A DNA stretch of 64,000 bases from Pimelobacter simplex. GTDB taxonomy: Bacteria; Actinomycetota; Actinomycetes; Propionibacteriales; Nocardioidaceae. The DNA lies in NCBI RefSeq assembly GCF_024662235.1, contig NZ_CP096276.1, positions 5,146,001-5,210,000 on the forward strand, written 5' to 3'. Positions within the stretch are counted from its first letter, which is position 1. Every line of letters starts with the position of its first letter. Below are positions 27,187 to 35,417 of this stretch, piece by piece. The notes beneath the pieces were generated by a model. It saw only the letters and a list, made by a program, of their open reading frames with translations, did not search any database and was not told the DNA's origin. The position numbers and the translations under genes are program-made.

Positions 27187-27675
27187 GTGAGCGTGCCGCT
27201 GCCGACGTCGTGGGCGTTCGAGGACTTCGCCGCCGGGCAGGTCTTCGAGAGCCAGGGCCGCACGATCACCGAGACCGACCTGGTGACGTTCGCCGGCTGG
27301 AGCTGGGACACCAACCCGGTGCACACCGACGCGGTGGCCACCTCCGGTCCGGACGGCCGCTTCGGCGGGCCCATCGCCCACGGACTCCTCGGGATGTCCG
27401 TCGCGATGGGCCTCGCCTCGCGCCTGGGCGTCTTCGAGGGCTGCTCGGTCGCCCTGCTGGGCGTGGACGAGTGGCGCTTCGTGGCGCCGATCCGGCCCGG
27501 TGACACGGTCCGGCTGCGGCTCGAGATCCTCGGCGCCCGTCGTACGTCGGGCGGGACGACGGGCGTGCTCGACCGGCGGTTCACCCTCCTGGGCGCCGAC
27601 GACGTCGTCGTGCAGGAGGGCAGGATCGGGCTGCTGGTCGCCTGTCGCGAACCGGGTGCGGCTCAGCCGTCCTGA
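27187..27675 (+). CDS. MaoC-like (R)-specific hydratase/dehydratase
   Basis: 162 residues, single hot-dog domain. Motifs: ITETDLVTFAGWSWDTNPVHTDA (about 25-47), carrying the catalytic Asp/His pair of the hydratase-2 motif, and GPIAHGLLGMSVAMGL (about 62-77). Hydrates an enoyl-CoA or acts on a related thioester. GTG 27187 is 8 bases after the CoxG stop. It would follow the acyl-CoA synthetase chemically. It overlaps the convergent VOC gene by 13 bases. Confidence 0.87.
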   Translation: MSVPLPTSWAFEDFAAGQVFESQGRTITETDLVTFAGWSWDTNPVHTDAVATSGPDGRFGGPIAHGLLGMSVAMGLASRLGVFEGCSVALLGVDEWRFVAPIRPGDTVRLRLEILGARRTSGGTTGVLDRRFTLLGADDVVVQEGRIGLLVACREPGAAQPS

Positions 27676-28082
27676 CTCTCGGCGGCCGGCGGCGGGCACA
27701 GGCAGAACGGGTGCCCGTCGGGGTCGACCATGACCAGCCAGCCGGCCCCTCCGTCGCCGTCGGCCTGACCCGGCGCCAGCTGCGCGCCGAGGCCCTCGGC
27801 GTGGGCGCGGGCGGTGGCGAGGTCGCCGACCCGGAAGTCGAGGTGGAACTGCTGGGGGTGCTCCTGGCCGGGCCACTCCGGGCGGGAGTAGTCCGCGACC
27901 GTCTGGAAGTTGAAGGTCGCGCCGAGCAGCGCCGCCTGGGCGTAGCCGTAGGTGGTGTCCTCGAAGGTCACCTCGCCGCCGGTGAGGTCGGCGTAGAAGC
28001 GGGCGAGCCGGCCGGCGTCCGGCGTGTCGATGGTGAACGCGATGAGCTCGGTCACGGGGCTGGGAGTGGTCGTGGTGGTCAT
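27663..28082 (-). CDS. VOC (glyoxalase/bleomycin-resistance) superfamily protein
   Basis: 139 residues from ATG 28082, leaving out an upstream in-frame extension that runs into the AraC promoter. Two beta-alpha-beta-beta-beta modules: ELIAFTIDTPDAGRLARFYADLTGG and QFHLDFRVGDLATARAHAEGLG, ending in VMVDPDGHPFCLC. Metal-ligand-like residues (His in FHLD, Glu/Asp late) are partly visible. Function unassigned. Divergent from the AraC-type gene. Confidence 0.85.
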   Translation of the reverse strand: MTTTTTPSPVTELIAFTIDTPDAGRLARFYADLTGGEVTFEDTTYGYAQAALLGATFNFQTVADYSRPEWPGQEHPQQFHLDFRVGDLATARAHAEGLGAQLAPGQADGDGGAGWLVMVDPDGHPFCLCPPPAAESQDG

Positions 28083-28134
28083 GGGACCCACGATGTCCTG
28101 GCCCGCCGACAGCGGTCTTGAAAGAATCCGACAC

Positions 28135-28980
28135 ATGCCCCGCTGGACGCCTGACGGCCCGCTCGACCTGACCGAGCCCGCCCAGCTGCGCGACGCGCGG
28201 GGGTTCAGCCCGTCGCTGCGGCGCTATGCGCCGCCGCCGGAGCTAGCGGACGTCGTCCGGCGCTTCTGGGTGCCGGTCTGGTCGCTCCCCGACGGCGAGG
28301 TGTCGGTCCAGCGGGTGCTGCAGTACCCGGTCTGCCAGGTGGTGCTCGGCTCCACCGGCGGCCAGCTCGTCGGGCCCCACAGCGGCCTGAGCACCCAGGA
28401 GCTCGCCGGTCGCGGGTGGGCGGTCGGGGTGATGCTGCAACCCGCGCCGGGACTGGCGCTCGCCGGCGGCCCGGTGGCCGGGCTGACCAACGAGCGGCGC
28501 GACCTCGCGACCGTGACCGCGCTCGACGGGGCCGGGCTGCTGGCCGGCGTGCGCGCGGTGCTCGGCGACGACCCGGCCGAGGTGACCCGCCAGCAGGAGG
28601 CGTGCGCGCTCGTCGCCGAGGCGCTCGCCGTCCTCGCTCCGGTGGACGCCGAGGGGCGGCTGGTCAACGCCGTCGTCGAGTACGTCGAGGGCGAGCGCGA
28701 GGTGCAGCGCGTCGGTCAGGTCTGCGCCAAGTTCGACATCGGCGAGCGCGCGCTCCAGCGCCTGCTGCGCCGCCGGATCGGGCTCTCGCCCAAGTGGCTG
28801 ATCCAGCGCCGACGGCTGCACGACGCCGCGGACCTGCTCCGCACCGGGGCCCCGGTCGACCTGGCCCGGGTCGCCGCCGAGCTCGGGTACGCCGACCAGG
28901 CGCACTTCACCCGCGACTTCCGGGCGGTCACCGGCCTGACGCCGGGGGAGTTCAGCGCGGAGCCTCCGGCACGAGGCTGA
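28135..28980 (+). CDS. AraC-family transcriptional regulator
   Basis: 281 residues. The N-terminal ligand domain (about 30-150) contains RFWVPVWSLPDGEVSVQRVL and YPVCQVVL. The C-terminal AraC DNA-binding domain (about 195-275) contains FDIGERALQRLLRRRIGLSPKWL and ELGYADQAHFTRDFRAVTGLTPGEF. May regulate the divergent VOC gene. Its end overlaps the convergent acetyltransferase gene by 29 bases. Confidence 0.92.
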   Translation: MPRWTPDGPLDLTEPAQLRDARGFSPSLRRYAPPPELADVVRRFWVPVWSLPDGEVSVQRVLQYPVCQVVLGSTGGQLVGPHSGLSTQELAGRGWAVGVMLQPAPGLALAGGPVAGLTNERRDLATVTALDGAGLLAGVRAVLGDDPAEVTRQQEACALVAEALAVLAPVDAEGRLVNAVVEYVEGEREVQRVGQVCAKFDIGERALQRLLRRRIGLSPKWLIQRRRLHDAADLLRTGAPVDLARVAAELGYADQAHFTRDFRAVTGLTPGEFSAEPPARG

Positions 28981-29431
28981 GCTCGAGCTGGGGCAGCACC
29001 CGCCCCGGGATCGACTCCGACGGCACCGCCCGCACCCGCACCGCCCCGGCCGCGAGGTAGAACGCCTCGGCGTGGGGGTCGGCGTCGATCGTCAGCAGCG
29101 TGAACCCGAGTGCGCGGGCCTCGGCGACGAGGTGGCCGAGCAGGGCGCGCCCGACGCCGCGGCCGATCGCGTCGGGGTCGACGAACAGCATGCCGAGCTC
29201 ACCGGTCGGCGCCGTGCCCTCGAGCGTCCCGAAGCCGGCGACGCGTCCGTCGTCGAGCTCGGCGACGACCGTACGCCGGCCCGCGAGCTCGTCGTCGCGC
29301 AGCGTCAGCTCGTCGCGGCAGGCCTCCAGGAACTCCGCGTCGTAGTCCCAGTGCCCCTTGGACCGCAGCGCCAGCGCCGACAGCAGCGCGGCCTCGCCGC
29401 TCCGGGCCGGGCGGAGCCGGGGGCCGCTCAC
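28952..29431 (-). CDS. GNAT-family N-acetyltransferase
   Basis: 159 residues from GTG 29431, overlapping the stop of the upstream GNAT gene (GTGA). Acetyl-CoA-binding motif GRGVGRALLGHLVAEARALG (about 91-110), preceded by ELGMLFVDPDAI, the beta-4 strand. Product of a three-gene minus-strand operon with another GNAT and a TetR regulator. Substrate unknown. Confidence 0.9.
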   Translation of the reverse strand: MSGPRLRPARSGEAALLSALALRSKGHWDYDAEFLEACRDELTLRDDELAGRRTVVAELDDGRVAGFGTLEGTAPTGELGMLFVDPDAIGRGVGRALLGHLVAEARALGFTLLTIDADPHAEAFYLAAGAVRVRAVPSESIPGRVLPQLELSLVPEAPR

Positions 29432-29910
29432 CGCAGCTCCCGCAGGTAGCAGAGCATCCGCTCGTCGGTGCCCGGCTCGACGTTGGTGAAGCCGTGCCGC
29501 TCGTAGAACCGCCGGGTGTCCACGTCGACCTCGTCGACGTTGATCTGCATCTCGATGGCCCCGCGTCCCTCGACCTCGGCGAGCGCCCGGGTCAGCAGCG
29601 CCGTCCCGATGCCGGCGTCGCGCAGGGCGGGGCGGACGTAGAGCTCCTCGAGCTGGGCCAGCGGGCCGTCGCCGTAGGGCGTGGGACGCAGGGTCAGGAA
29701 GGCGAACCCGGTCGGCTCGCCGCTCCCGGTGTCCTCGGCGAGCACCACGAGGACGTCGGGGCGCGCGAGCAGGCGGGTGAACCGGTCGCCGAAGTCGGCC
29801 GCGCTCGGCGTGGGCGTGTCGAACTCGGTGTTGAAGTCGAACAGCAGCCCGCCCACGACGTACGCGTCGGCGGGGCGGGCGAGCCGGACCGCCGAGGACG
29901 ACCGGCTCAC
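29428..29910 (-). CDS. GNAT-family N-acetyltransferase
   Basis: 160 residues from GTG 29910, which overlaps the TetR stop (GTGA). Acetyl-CoA motif RDAGIGTALLTRALAEVEGRG (about 96-116), with LEELYVRPALR before it and RRFYERHGFTN after it, the standard GNAT order. It differs clearly from the next GNAT, so this is not a recent duplication. Confidence 0.9.
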   Translation of the reverse strand: MSRSSSAVRLARPADAYVVGGLLFDFNTEFDTPTPSAADFGDRFTRLLARPDVLVVLAEDTGSGEPTGFAFLTLRPTPYGDGPLAQLEELYVRPALRDAGIGTALLTRALAEVEGRGAIEMQINVDEVDVDTRRFYERHGFTNVEPGTDERMLCYLRELR

Positions 29911-30527
29911 GGCAGCCACGCCGCGACGAGGGAGCGGGCGACCGCGCCGAGCCGGTCGGCGGTGAACCGGCCCGGGTCGGCGAGCACCAGCCGGCCGAAG
30001 TGGTCGAGCAGCGCGAGGATGCCGTGCGCCAGCACCTCGGCGTCGATCGGCTCGCCGGTGTCGGCGAGCACCGCGGTGATGATCTGCTCGATGACCGCCC
30101 GGACCCGCTCGCGGTCCTCCTCGATCCGGTCGCGGACGACGTCGGGCACGTCCGCCGGGGAGGCGAGGATCGCGCGCCAGGTGACCGGGTCGGCGAGCAC
30201 CATCGTGTGCAGCGCCGGCACCGCCCGGTCGATGACCGCCAGCGGGTCGGCGCCGTCGGCGCCGAGGGGGAGCGCGGCGAAGAGCTGGGCCAGGGCCCGC
30301 TCCTGCTGGCGGTCGAGCAGGGCGGTGAGCAGCGGGCCGAGGCCGTCGAAGGCGCCGTAGACGACGGGCCGGGTGACGCCGATCTCGCGCGCGATCGCGT
30401 CGATGGACACGCCGTCGTACCCGTCGCGGTCGATGAGCGTGAGCGCGGCGTCGAGCAGCTGCTCGCGGCGGACGGCGATCGGTACGCGAGGCGCGTACGG
30501 CCGACGTTTGCGGGTCTGCTCGGGCAT
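29907..30527 (-). CDS. TetR/AcrR-family transcriptional regulator
   Basis: 206 residues. HTH about 20-65: REQLLDAALTLIDRDGYDGVSIDAIAREIGVTRPVVYGAF. The C-terminal ligand domain is helical. It is divergent from the MpaB-like oxygenase gene across a 52-base gap containing a perfect 14-base palindrome, so it probably represses both that gene and its own operon with the two GNAT genes. Confidence 0.92.
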   Translation of the reverse strand: MPEQTRKRRPYAPRVPIAVRREQLLDAALTLIDRDGYDGVSIDAIAREIGVTRPVVYGAFDGLGPLLTALLDRQQERALAQLFAALPLGADGADPLAVIDRAVPALHTMVLADPVTWRAILASPADVPDVVRDRIEEDRERVRAVIEQIITAVLADTGEPIDAEVLAHGILALLDHFGRLVLADPGRFTADRLGAVARSLVAAWLP

Positions 30528-30553
30528 GACGTCAGCCTAGGGTCTTCCCTTTA

Positions 30554-30567
30554 CTACACATGTGTAG
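30554..30567. promoter_or_regulatory. Perfect palindrome CTACACATGTGTAG, TetR operator
   Basis: A 14-base perfect palindrome in the 52-base gap between the divergent TetR and MpaB-like genes. TTTACTACAC...CATTCT around it is the only AT-rich sequence there, so promoter elements of both genes must overlap it. Confidence 0.75.
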
Positions 30568-30579
30568 CATTCTAGCCCC

Positions 30580-31644
30580 ATGGCGATCAGCAAGAGCGGC
30601 CGCGATGTCACGCCGGCCGAGGACTACGGATTCTTCGGCCCGGACTCGGTGGCCTGGAAGGTCTGGGGCTACCCGACGTCGCTGACCATCGGCTTCAGCC
30701 GGGCGGTCGTCGTCGAGGAGCTCGACCCCAACCTCGTCGCGTCCGTGGACCGGACCCAGGACATCTACCGGCGCCCGAAGACCCGCTACGACCGCACCAT
30801 CCACTACTTCGCGCTCGTCGCCTTCGGTGACAGCCGGGCGACCTCGCGGGCGGCCGACGTCCTGGTCAAGGTGCACAGCAAGGCGATCGGGACCGAGCCC
30901 TACGGCGGCGGTCAGTACGACGCCAACGACCCCGACTCCCAGCTCTGGATCCTGGTCACCGGCTGGCACTCGGTGCTCAAGGCCTACGAGATGTACGGCC
31001 CCGGCCGGCTCTCCGAGGCCGACGAGGCGCAGTACTGGGCCGAGTGCGCCCGGGCCGCCGAGCTCCAGACCTGCGACCCGGCCGACGTCCCGCGCTCGCG
31101 CGCCGAGCTGCACGCGTACTACGAGCGGATGCGCCCGGTCATGTCCGGCTCGCCCATCGCCCGCCGGGCCATGGCCCACCTGATGGACGTCAGCCAGCTC
31201 GCCGACGACGTCCCTGCCGTCCTGCGCCCCGCGCGCTGGGTGGTCGGCCGCTTCTTCCGGGCCGGCGTCATCGCCACGCTCCCGCACTGGATGCGCGAGA
31301 TGGGCGACCTGCACCAGTCCCGGCTCACCGACGCCCTCGCCCGCCCGGTCCTGCGCGCGAGCTTCGTCGCGGTCGCGGCGAGCAAGCGGGTCCAGCTGCG
31401 CGTCCTGAGCCTGCTCTCCCCCAGCACGGTCCCGGTGGTCGCGCCGGTCCTGCTCGGCGTGCCACCGGTGACCCCGGAGGTGCTCACGCCGCAGCAGGCC
31501 CGCGAGCGCTACGGGTACGACAAGCCCGCCGAGGCGCACCTTGCCTGGCGCGCGAAGCAGCGCGACAAGGTCTTCGGCCGCGGCGAGGCGCCCAGCGACG
31601 ACGGGCTCGTCGAGTCGGAGCCGGTCCTGGGGCGGCTGGCCTAG
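30580..31644 (+). CDS. Oxygenase MpaB family protein (DUF2236), long form
   Basis: 354 residues. Family members include the mycophenolate-pathway oxygenase MpaB and the rubber oxygenase Lcp; they bind b-type haem. Consistent features are DYGFFGPDSVAWKVWGYPTS near the start, RRPKTRYDRTIHYF (about 66-79), and the segment ILVTGWHSVLKAYEMYG, where the haem-region histidine would be. No signal peptide. Alone on its transcript, next to its probable TetR repressor. A second, shorter family member lies at 56852. Confidence 0.87.
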   Translation: MAISKSGRDVTPAEDYGFFGPDSVAWKVWGYPTSLTIGFSRAVVVEELDPNLVASVDRTQDIYRRPKTRYDRTIHYFALVAFGDSRATSRAADVLVKVHSKAIGTEPYGGGQYDANDPDSQLWILVTGWHSVLKAYEMYGPGRLSEADEAQYWAECARAAELQTCDPADVPRSRAELHAYYERMRPVMSGSPIARRAMAHLMDVSQLADDVPAVLRPARWVVGRFFRAGVIATLPHWMREMGDLHQSRLTDALARPVLRASFVAVAASKRVQLRVLSLLSPSTVPVVAPVLLGVPPVTPEVLTPQQARERYGYDKPAEAHLAWRAKQRDKVFGRGEAPSDDGLVESEPVLGRLA

Positions 31645-31753
31645 GACTCGCGGAGGCCGCGTTCCGACCGGCTCTGGGGGCCGGTCTGGGAGGGTGGCCG
31701 GCACCTGCTCCCGCGCCGCGGCACGTGCGGCGCGTCGTACCGAAGGAGAACCT

Positions 31754-32077
31754 GTGGGCCTCAACCCCGTCGCCGACATCCTCAAGCGCGCCGACAAGGT
31801 GCTCAAGAGCGCGGAGACCGCGCTGACCAACGTCGACCGCACGCTCGGCTCGGTCGACGGCACCCTGACCAGCGTCGACGACAAGCTCTCGAACGTCGAC
31901 CAGCGCATGGTCAACGTCGACCAGACCCTGGTCGAGACCCGCGACGTGCTCGGACAGGTCCAGAACCTGCTCGGCGACCTCAACGACAAGCTCGAGCTGC
32001 TCGACCAGGTCCCCGAGCTCAAGGCCACGCTCGACGCCGTGCTCGCGGCGGTCCAGCAGGGGGTCCCCGCGCCCTAG
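31754..32077 (+). CDS. Small heptad-repeat coiled-coil protein
   Basis: 107 residues from GTG 31754, with AAGGAGAACCT before it. Five consecutive heptads of the form xVDxxLx occupy residues 26-60 (NVDRTLG, SVDGTLT, SVDDKLS, NVDQRMV, NVDQTLV), followed by further leucine-spaced helix to about 100. The pattern predicts a long amphipathic helix that would oligomerise. The start GLNPVADILKRADKVLKSAE is also helical. No known domain recognised; phasin-like or DUF948-like scaffolding is possible. Followed by the ABC exporter operon in the same direction but with its own promoter in between. Confidence 0.8.
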   Translation: MGLNPVADILKRADKVLKSAETALTNVDRTLGSVDGTLTSVDDKLSNVDQRMVNVDQTLVETRDVLGQVQNLLGDLNDKLELLDQVPELKATLDAVLAAVQQGVPAP

Positions 32078-32128
32078 TCGCCGGGTGCCGTCGCGACCGC
32101 GCGTCGCGCGGCCGGCCCGCGCGGATCC

Positions 32129-32172
32129 TTGTTTGACGACACCCTGTCGCTATGATGGCGACATGGTGTCGC
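32129..32172 (+). promoter_or_regulatory. Exporter promoter with two TetR operators
   Basis: TTGTTT (32129-32134) and TATGAT (32151-32156) are spaced by 16 bases. Palindrome CGACACCCTGTCG (32137-32149) lies in the spacer and palindrome GCGACATGGTGTCGC (32158-32172) just after the -10. Their centres are 22 bases apart, about two helical turns. Binding at either would block RNA polymerase, and the TetR gene at 34100 is the last gene of this operon. Confidence 0.8.
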
Positions 32173-32197
32173 TAACAGGAGCAAGGGTGGGGTCCGG

Positions 32198-33295
32198 GTG
32201 TTTCTCGCGCTGAGGGAGCTGCGGGTCGCCCGCGGCCGGTTCGTGCTGGTCGGCGCGGTGATCGCGCTCGTGGCCCTGTTGACCACGCTGCTCTCGGGCC
32301 TGGCCAACGGCCTGGTCGACGACGGGATCTCCGGCCTGCGCCGGCTCCCGATGACCCACCTGGCGTTCCAGTCGGGCGCGGACGAGACGTTCAGCCGCTC
32401 GACGCTCACCGACGAGGACCTCGCCGCCTGGTCCGGCGTCGACGGGGTCGAGGTCTCCCCGCTCGGGGTGTCCTTCGTCAACGCCCGGACCGCGTCCGGC
32501 AGCACGGTCGACATCGCGCTGCTCGGCGTACCGGCGGGGTCGTTCCTCGCGCCCCGGCACGACGCCGAGGCCGCGCTCGAGGGCCGGCCGGGGCTGGTCC
32601 TGAGCCACGAGTTCGAGGAGCAGGGGATCGCCGTCGGTGACGAGCTCACCGTGGTCGGCGCCGACGTGCGCCTGCCGGTGCTGGGCTTCACCTACGCCGG
32701 CTCCTACGGCCACGTCGACATCGCGTTCACCGGCCTCGACACCTGGCAGGAGCTGCTCTACGGCGACAACGCCCGCGGCCGCTACTCCGCCCTCGCGCTC
32801 CGCGGCGATCCCGACACGATCGCCGCCGCCGCGACCCGGATCGACGCCGCCACCGGCACCGAGACGGTCACCAAGGAGCAGGCGTACGCCGGCTCGCCCG
32901 GCTATGCGGGCGAGACCCAGACCATGGCGATGATCCGCTGGTTCCTGCTGGTGATCTCCGCGCTCATCGTCGGCGCCTTCTTCGTGGTCTGGACGATGCA
33001 GCGCGCCCGCCAGATCGCCGTGCTCAAGGCACTCGGCGCCTCCCGGGCGTACGTCGCCCGCGACGCCCTCGGCCAGCTCAGCGTCGTCCTCGTCGGCGCG
33101 ACCGTGCTCGGCGGGCTCGTCGCCTTCGCCGTGGGCGGGCTGGTCGCCGGGACCGCCGTACCGTTCCGGCTCGCCCTCGGGCCGGCCCTCGCCGCCCTCG
33201 GCCTGCTTGTCGTCACCGGCCTGCTCGGCTGCCTGGCCGGGATCCGCCGCGTGGTCGGCGTCGACCCCGCGATGGCGCTGCGCAGCGCCGACTAG
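32198..33295 (+). CDS. ABC exporter permease, FtsX/MacB type
   Basis: 365 residues from GTG 32198. One N-terminal membrane helix (about 15-37), a large extracytoplasmic domain (about 40-240) and three C-terminal helices (about 247-268, 293-318 and 327-348). The last cytoplasmic part GIRRVVGVDPAMAL is typical of FtsX-like permeases. It would pair with the ATPase at 33363 for mechanotransmission-type export of a lipid, peptide or drug. First gene of a TetR-controlled operon. Confidence 0.9.
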   Translation: MFLALRELRVARGRFVLVGAVIALVALLTTLLSGLANGLVDDGISGLRRLPMTHLAFQSGADETFSRSTLTDEDLAAWSGVDGVEVSPLGVSFVNARTASGSTVDIALLGVPAGSFLAPRHDAEAALEGRPGLVLSHEFEEQGIAVGDELTVVGADVRLPVLGFTYAGSYGHVDIAFTGLDTWQELLYGDNARGRYSALALRGDPDTIAAAATRIDAATGTETVTKEQAYAGSPGYAGETQTMAMIRWFLLVISALIVGAFFVVWTMQRARQIAVLKALGASRAYVARDALGQLSVVLVGATVLGGLVAFAVGGLVAGTAVPFRLALGPALAALGLLVVTGLLGCLAGIRRVVGVDPAMALRSAD

Positions 33296-33362
33296 CCGGC
33301 CACCGCCGGCCGCCGGTCACCGCCGGTCACCGCCCACCGCAGCCACGATCAGGAGAGTCGCC

Positions 33363-34073
33363 GTGTCCATCCGTCTCGAGAACATCACCGTCGCCGTCCC
33401 CGACGGCACCACCCGCCGCGTGCTCCTCGACCGGCTCGACCTCGAGGTCGGCGCCGGGGAGACCGTCGCCGTCACCGGGGCGTCCGGCTCGGGCAAGTCG
33501 ACCCTCGTCGCCGTGGCCGGACTGCTCCGGACCCCGGACGAGGGCCGGGTCGTCGTCGCCGGGACCGACGCGACGGCACTGCGGGACCGCGACCGGGTCC
33601 GGCTGCGGCGCGACGAGATCGGCATCGTCTACCAGTCGCCGAACCTGCTGCCCGCGCTGACCGCGCGCGAGCAGGTCGAGGTGGTCGCCCACATCGCGGG
33701 CAACCTCGACCGCGTCGCGCGCGCCCGGGCGGTCGAGCTGCTCACCCGGGTCGGGCTCGAGGACCGGCTCGACGCGCGTCCGGCCGAGCTGTCCGGCGGG
33801 GAGCGGCAGCGGGTCGGGATCGCCCGGGCCCTGATGAACGAGCCGAGCGTCGTCCTGGCCGACGAGCCGACCGCCTCGCTCGACCCCGAGCGGGGCCATG
33901 CGGTCCTCGACCTGCTGGTCGCCGAGGCGCGGCGCGTGGGCGCGGCTACGGTGGTCGTCACCCACGACCCCGAGCAGGCCGCGCGTGCCGACCGGCACCT
34001 GCACCTCCAGCGCGGCGTGGTCCAGGTGGCCGGCACGGCCGCCGGGGCCGTCGTGGAGCGCTCGACGACCTAG
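33363..34073 (+). CDS. ABC exporter ATPase, LolD/MacB type
   Basis: 236 residues from GTG 33363, preceded by AGGAGAGTCGCC. Walker A GASGSGKST near residues 38-46, Q-loop YQSPNLLPALT, signature LSGGERQRV, Walker B VVLADEPTASLD and switch VVTHD. The short, TOBE-free form with ADEPT is typical of MacB/LolD/FtsE exporters. Lies 67 bases after the permease; that gap contains a short tandem repeat of CCGGTCACCG. Confidence 0.93.
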   Translation: MSIRLENITVAVPDGTTRRVLLDRLDLEVGAGETVAVTGASGSGKSTLVAVAGLLRTPDEGRVVVAGTDATALRDRDRVRLRRDEIGIVYQSPNLLPALTAREQVEVVAHIAGNLDRVARARAVELLTRVGLEDRLDARPAELSGGERQRVGIARALMNEPSVVLADEPTASLDPERGHAVLDLLVAEARRVGAATVVVTHDPEQAARADRHLHLQRGVVQVAGTAAGAVVERSTT

Positions 34074-34099
34074 CCCGCCCGACCCCAGGAGCCGACCCG

Positions 34100-34690
34100 A
34101 TGCCGCGGATCACCGGAGCGAACATCGCCGAGCACGTGGTCGCGCAGGAGGCGGCCGTGGTCGACGCCGCCCGGCGGCTGTTCGCCGAGCGCGGGGTCGC
34201 GGCGGTGTCCCTCGGGGACATCGCGGGCGCGGTGGGGCTGAGCCGGACGTCGCTCTACCGGTACTTCCCGACGAAGGGGCACATCCTCCAGCGCTGGTTC
34301 GACCTGGAGATGGACCCGCTCCTCGAGCGCTCCCGGGCGGTCGTCGCCGAGCAGGGACCGACCGTCGCCGCGCTGGAGGCGTGGCTCGACGTCCAGCTCG
34401 ACTTCGTCACCGACGAGGCGCACATCGCCCTGGTCGACGCCAGCGCGGCCGCGCCGGAGCTCGCGCCCGAGGTGCTCGCCCACTTCGGGCAGCGGCACCG
34501 CGAGCTGTACGCGACGCTCGACGACGTCCTGCAGGCCGGCGGCGCGGACCCCGCGACCAGGAGGGTACGGGCGCTGCTGGTCGCCGGGCTGATCCGCTCG
34601 TCGGCCGAGCTGGTCGGGCAGGGCGTCCCCCACGCGACCGTACGACGTGAGCTGCACCGCGCCGCCCGCGCGGTCACCGGCCTCGACTGA
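34100..34690 (+). CDS. TetR/AcrR-family regulator of the ABC exporter operon
   Basis: 196 residues. HTH about 18-65: VDAARRLFAERGVAAVSLGDIAGAVGLSRTSLYRYFPTKGHIL. The helical C-terminal ligand domain is typical. As third gene of the exporter operon it probably autoregulates through the two palindromes at the operon promoter. It is convergent with the pentapeptide gene, 12 bases away. Confidence 0.92.
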   Translation: MPRITGANIAEHVVAQEAAVVDAARRLFAERGVAAVSLGDIAGAVGLSRTSLYRYFPTKGHILQRWFDLEMDPLLERSRAVVAEQGPTVAALEAWLDVQLDFVTDEAHIALVDASAAAPELAPEVLAHFGQRHRELYATLDDVLQAGGADPATRRVRALLVAGLIRSSAELVGQGVPHATVRRELHRAARAVTGLD

Positions 34691-34702
34691 GCGGGCCTGG
34701 GC

Positions 34703-35347
34703 TCAGAGCTCGAGATCCAAGGGCACCTCCTCCCGGACGTCGATCCCCAGCGTGCGGACCAGGGCGACGGCCTGGTCGAGGTCGACGACGGCGTTGCGGA
34801 CGATCGTCGTGGTCAGGTCGAAGGTGGACAGCTCGGAGCCGCGCAGGTCGGCCCCGGTGAAGTCGGTCTGGTGCAGCTCGGCGCCCAGCAGGTCGAGGTG
34901 GTGCAGGGTCGCCCCGTTGAAGCGCGCACCGGACAGGTCGGCCTCGCGCAGGTCGACCCGGCGGAACGTGGTCTTGCGGAGGTCGGCCGCGGGCAGCCGG
35001 ACGAACCGCCAGCTGCCGCCGACCGCCTCGAAGGCGCCGAACCGGCAGCGCTCGAACTGGGTGCCGACGAGCTTGCAGCCGTGCAGGCGCGCTCCGAAGA
35101 GCGAGGAGCGCACGAACGTGCAGTTGACGAACGCGGAGTCGGTGAACCGGCTGACGTTGAGGTCGCAGTCGCGGAAGGTGCACTGCTCGAAGGTCGCGCC
35201 GGTGGCGACGGTCTCGGTCAGGTCGACGTCGAGGAAGGTCACCTGGCGGAAGGTGCGCCCGGAGAGGTCCGCACCGTCCCAGCGCTCGGAGACCACCTCG
35301 GTGTCGGTGAGCTCGGTGGGGATGTCGCGGTCGTCGTCGGCGGTCAT
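34703..35347 (-). CDS. Pentapeptide-repeat protein
   Basis: 214 residues from ATG 35347; the long upstream frame is rejected as shadow of the VOC gene. Residues about 25-175 carry repeated A(D/N)LxX-type five-residue coils (ADLSGRTF, ADLREADLSGARFNGATL, TDFTGADLRGSEL), predicting a right-handed quadrilateral beta helix. Family members include DNA-gyrase mimics such as MfpA and Qnr, but most have no known role. Whether this one mimics DNA cannot be judged from sequence alone. Confidence 0.88.
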   Translation of the reverse strand: MTADDDRDIPTELTDTEVVSERWDGADLSGRTFRQVTFLDVDLTETVATGATFEQCTFRDCDLNVSRFTDSAFVNCTFVRSSLFGARLHGCKLVGTQFERCRFGAFEAVGGSWRFVRLPAADLRKTTFRRVDLREADLSGARFNGATLHHLDLLGAELHQTDFTGADLRGSELSTFDLTTTIVRNAVVDLDQAVALVRTLGIDVREEVPLDLEL

Positions 35348-35417
35348 GGGAACAGTCTGCTCAAGGGTCCGACACAACCCTCGCTCCCGCCTGGTCCCGC
35401 GTCGTAGCGTGGGGGCC

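Noticed and set aside
31667-31685. Short hairpin ACCGGC/GCCGGT after the first MpaB-like gene as a terminator
   Set aside because: Only a 6-base stem with no T-run; such stems are frequent by chance at this GC content.
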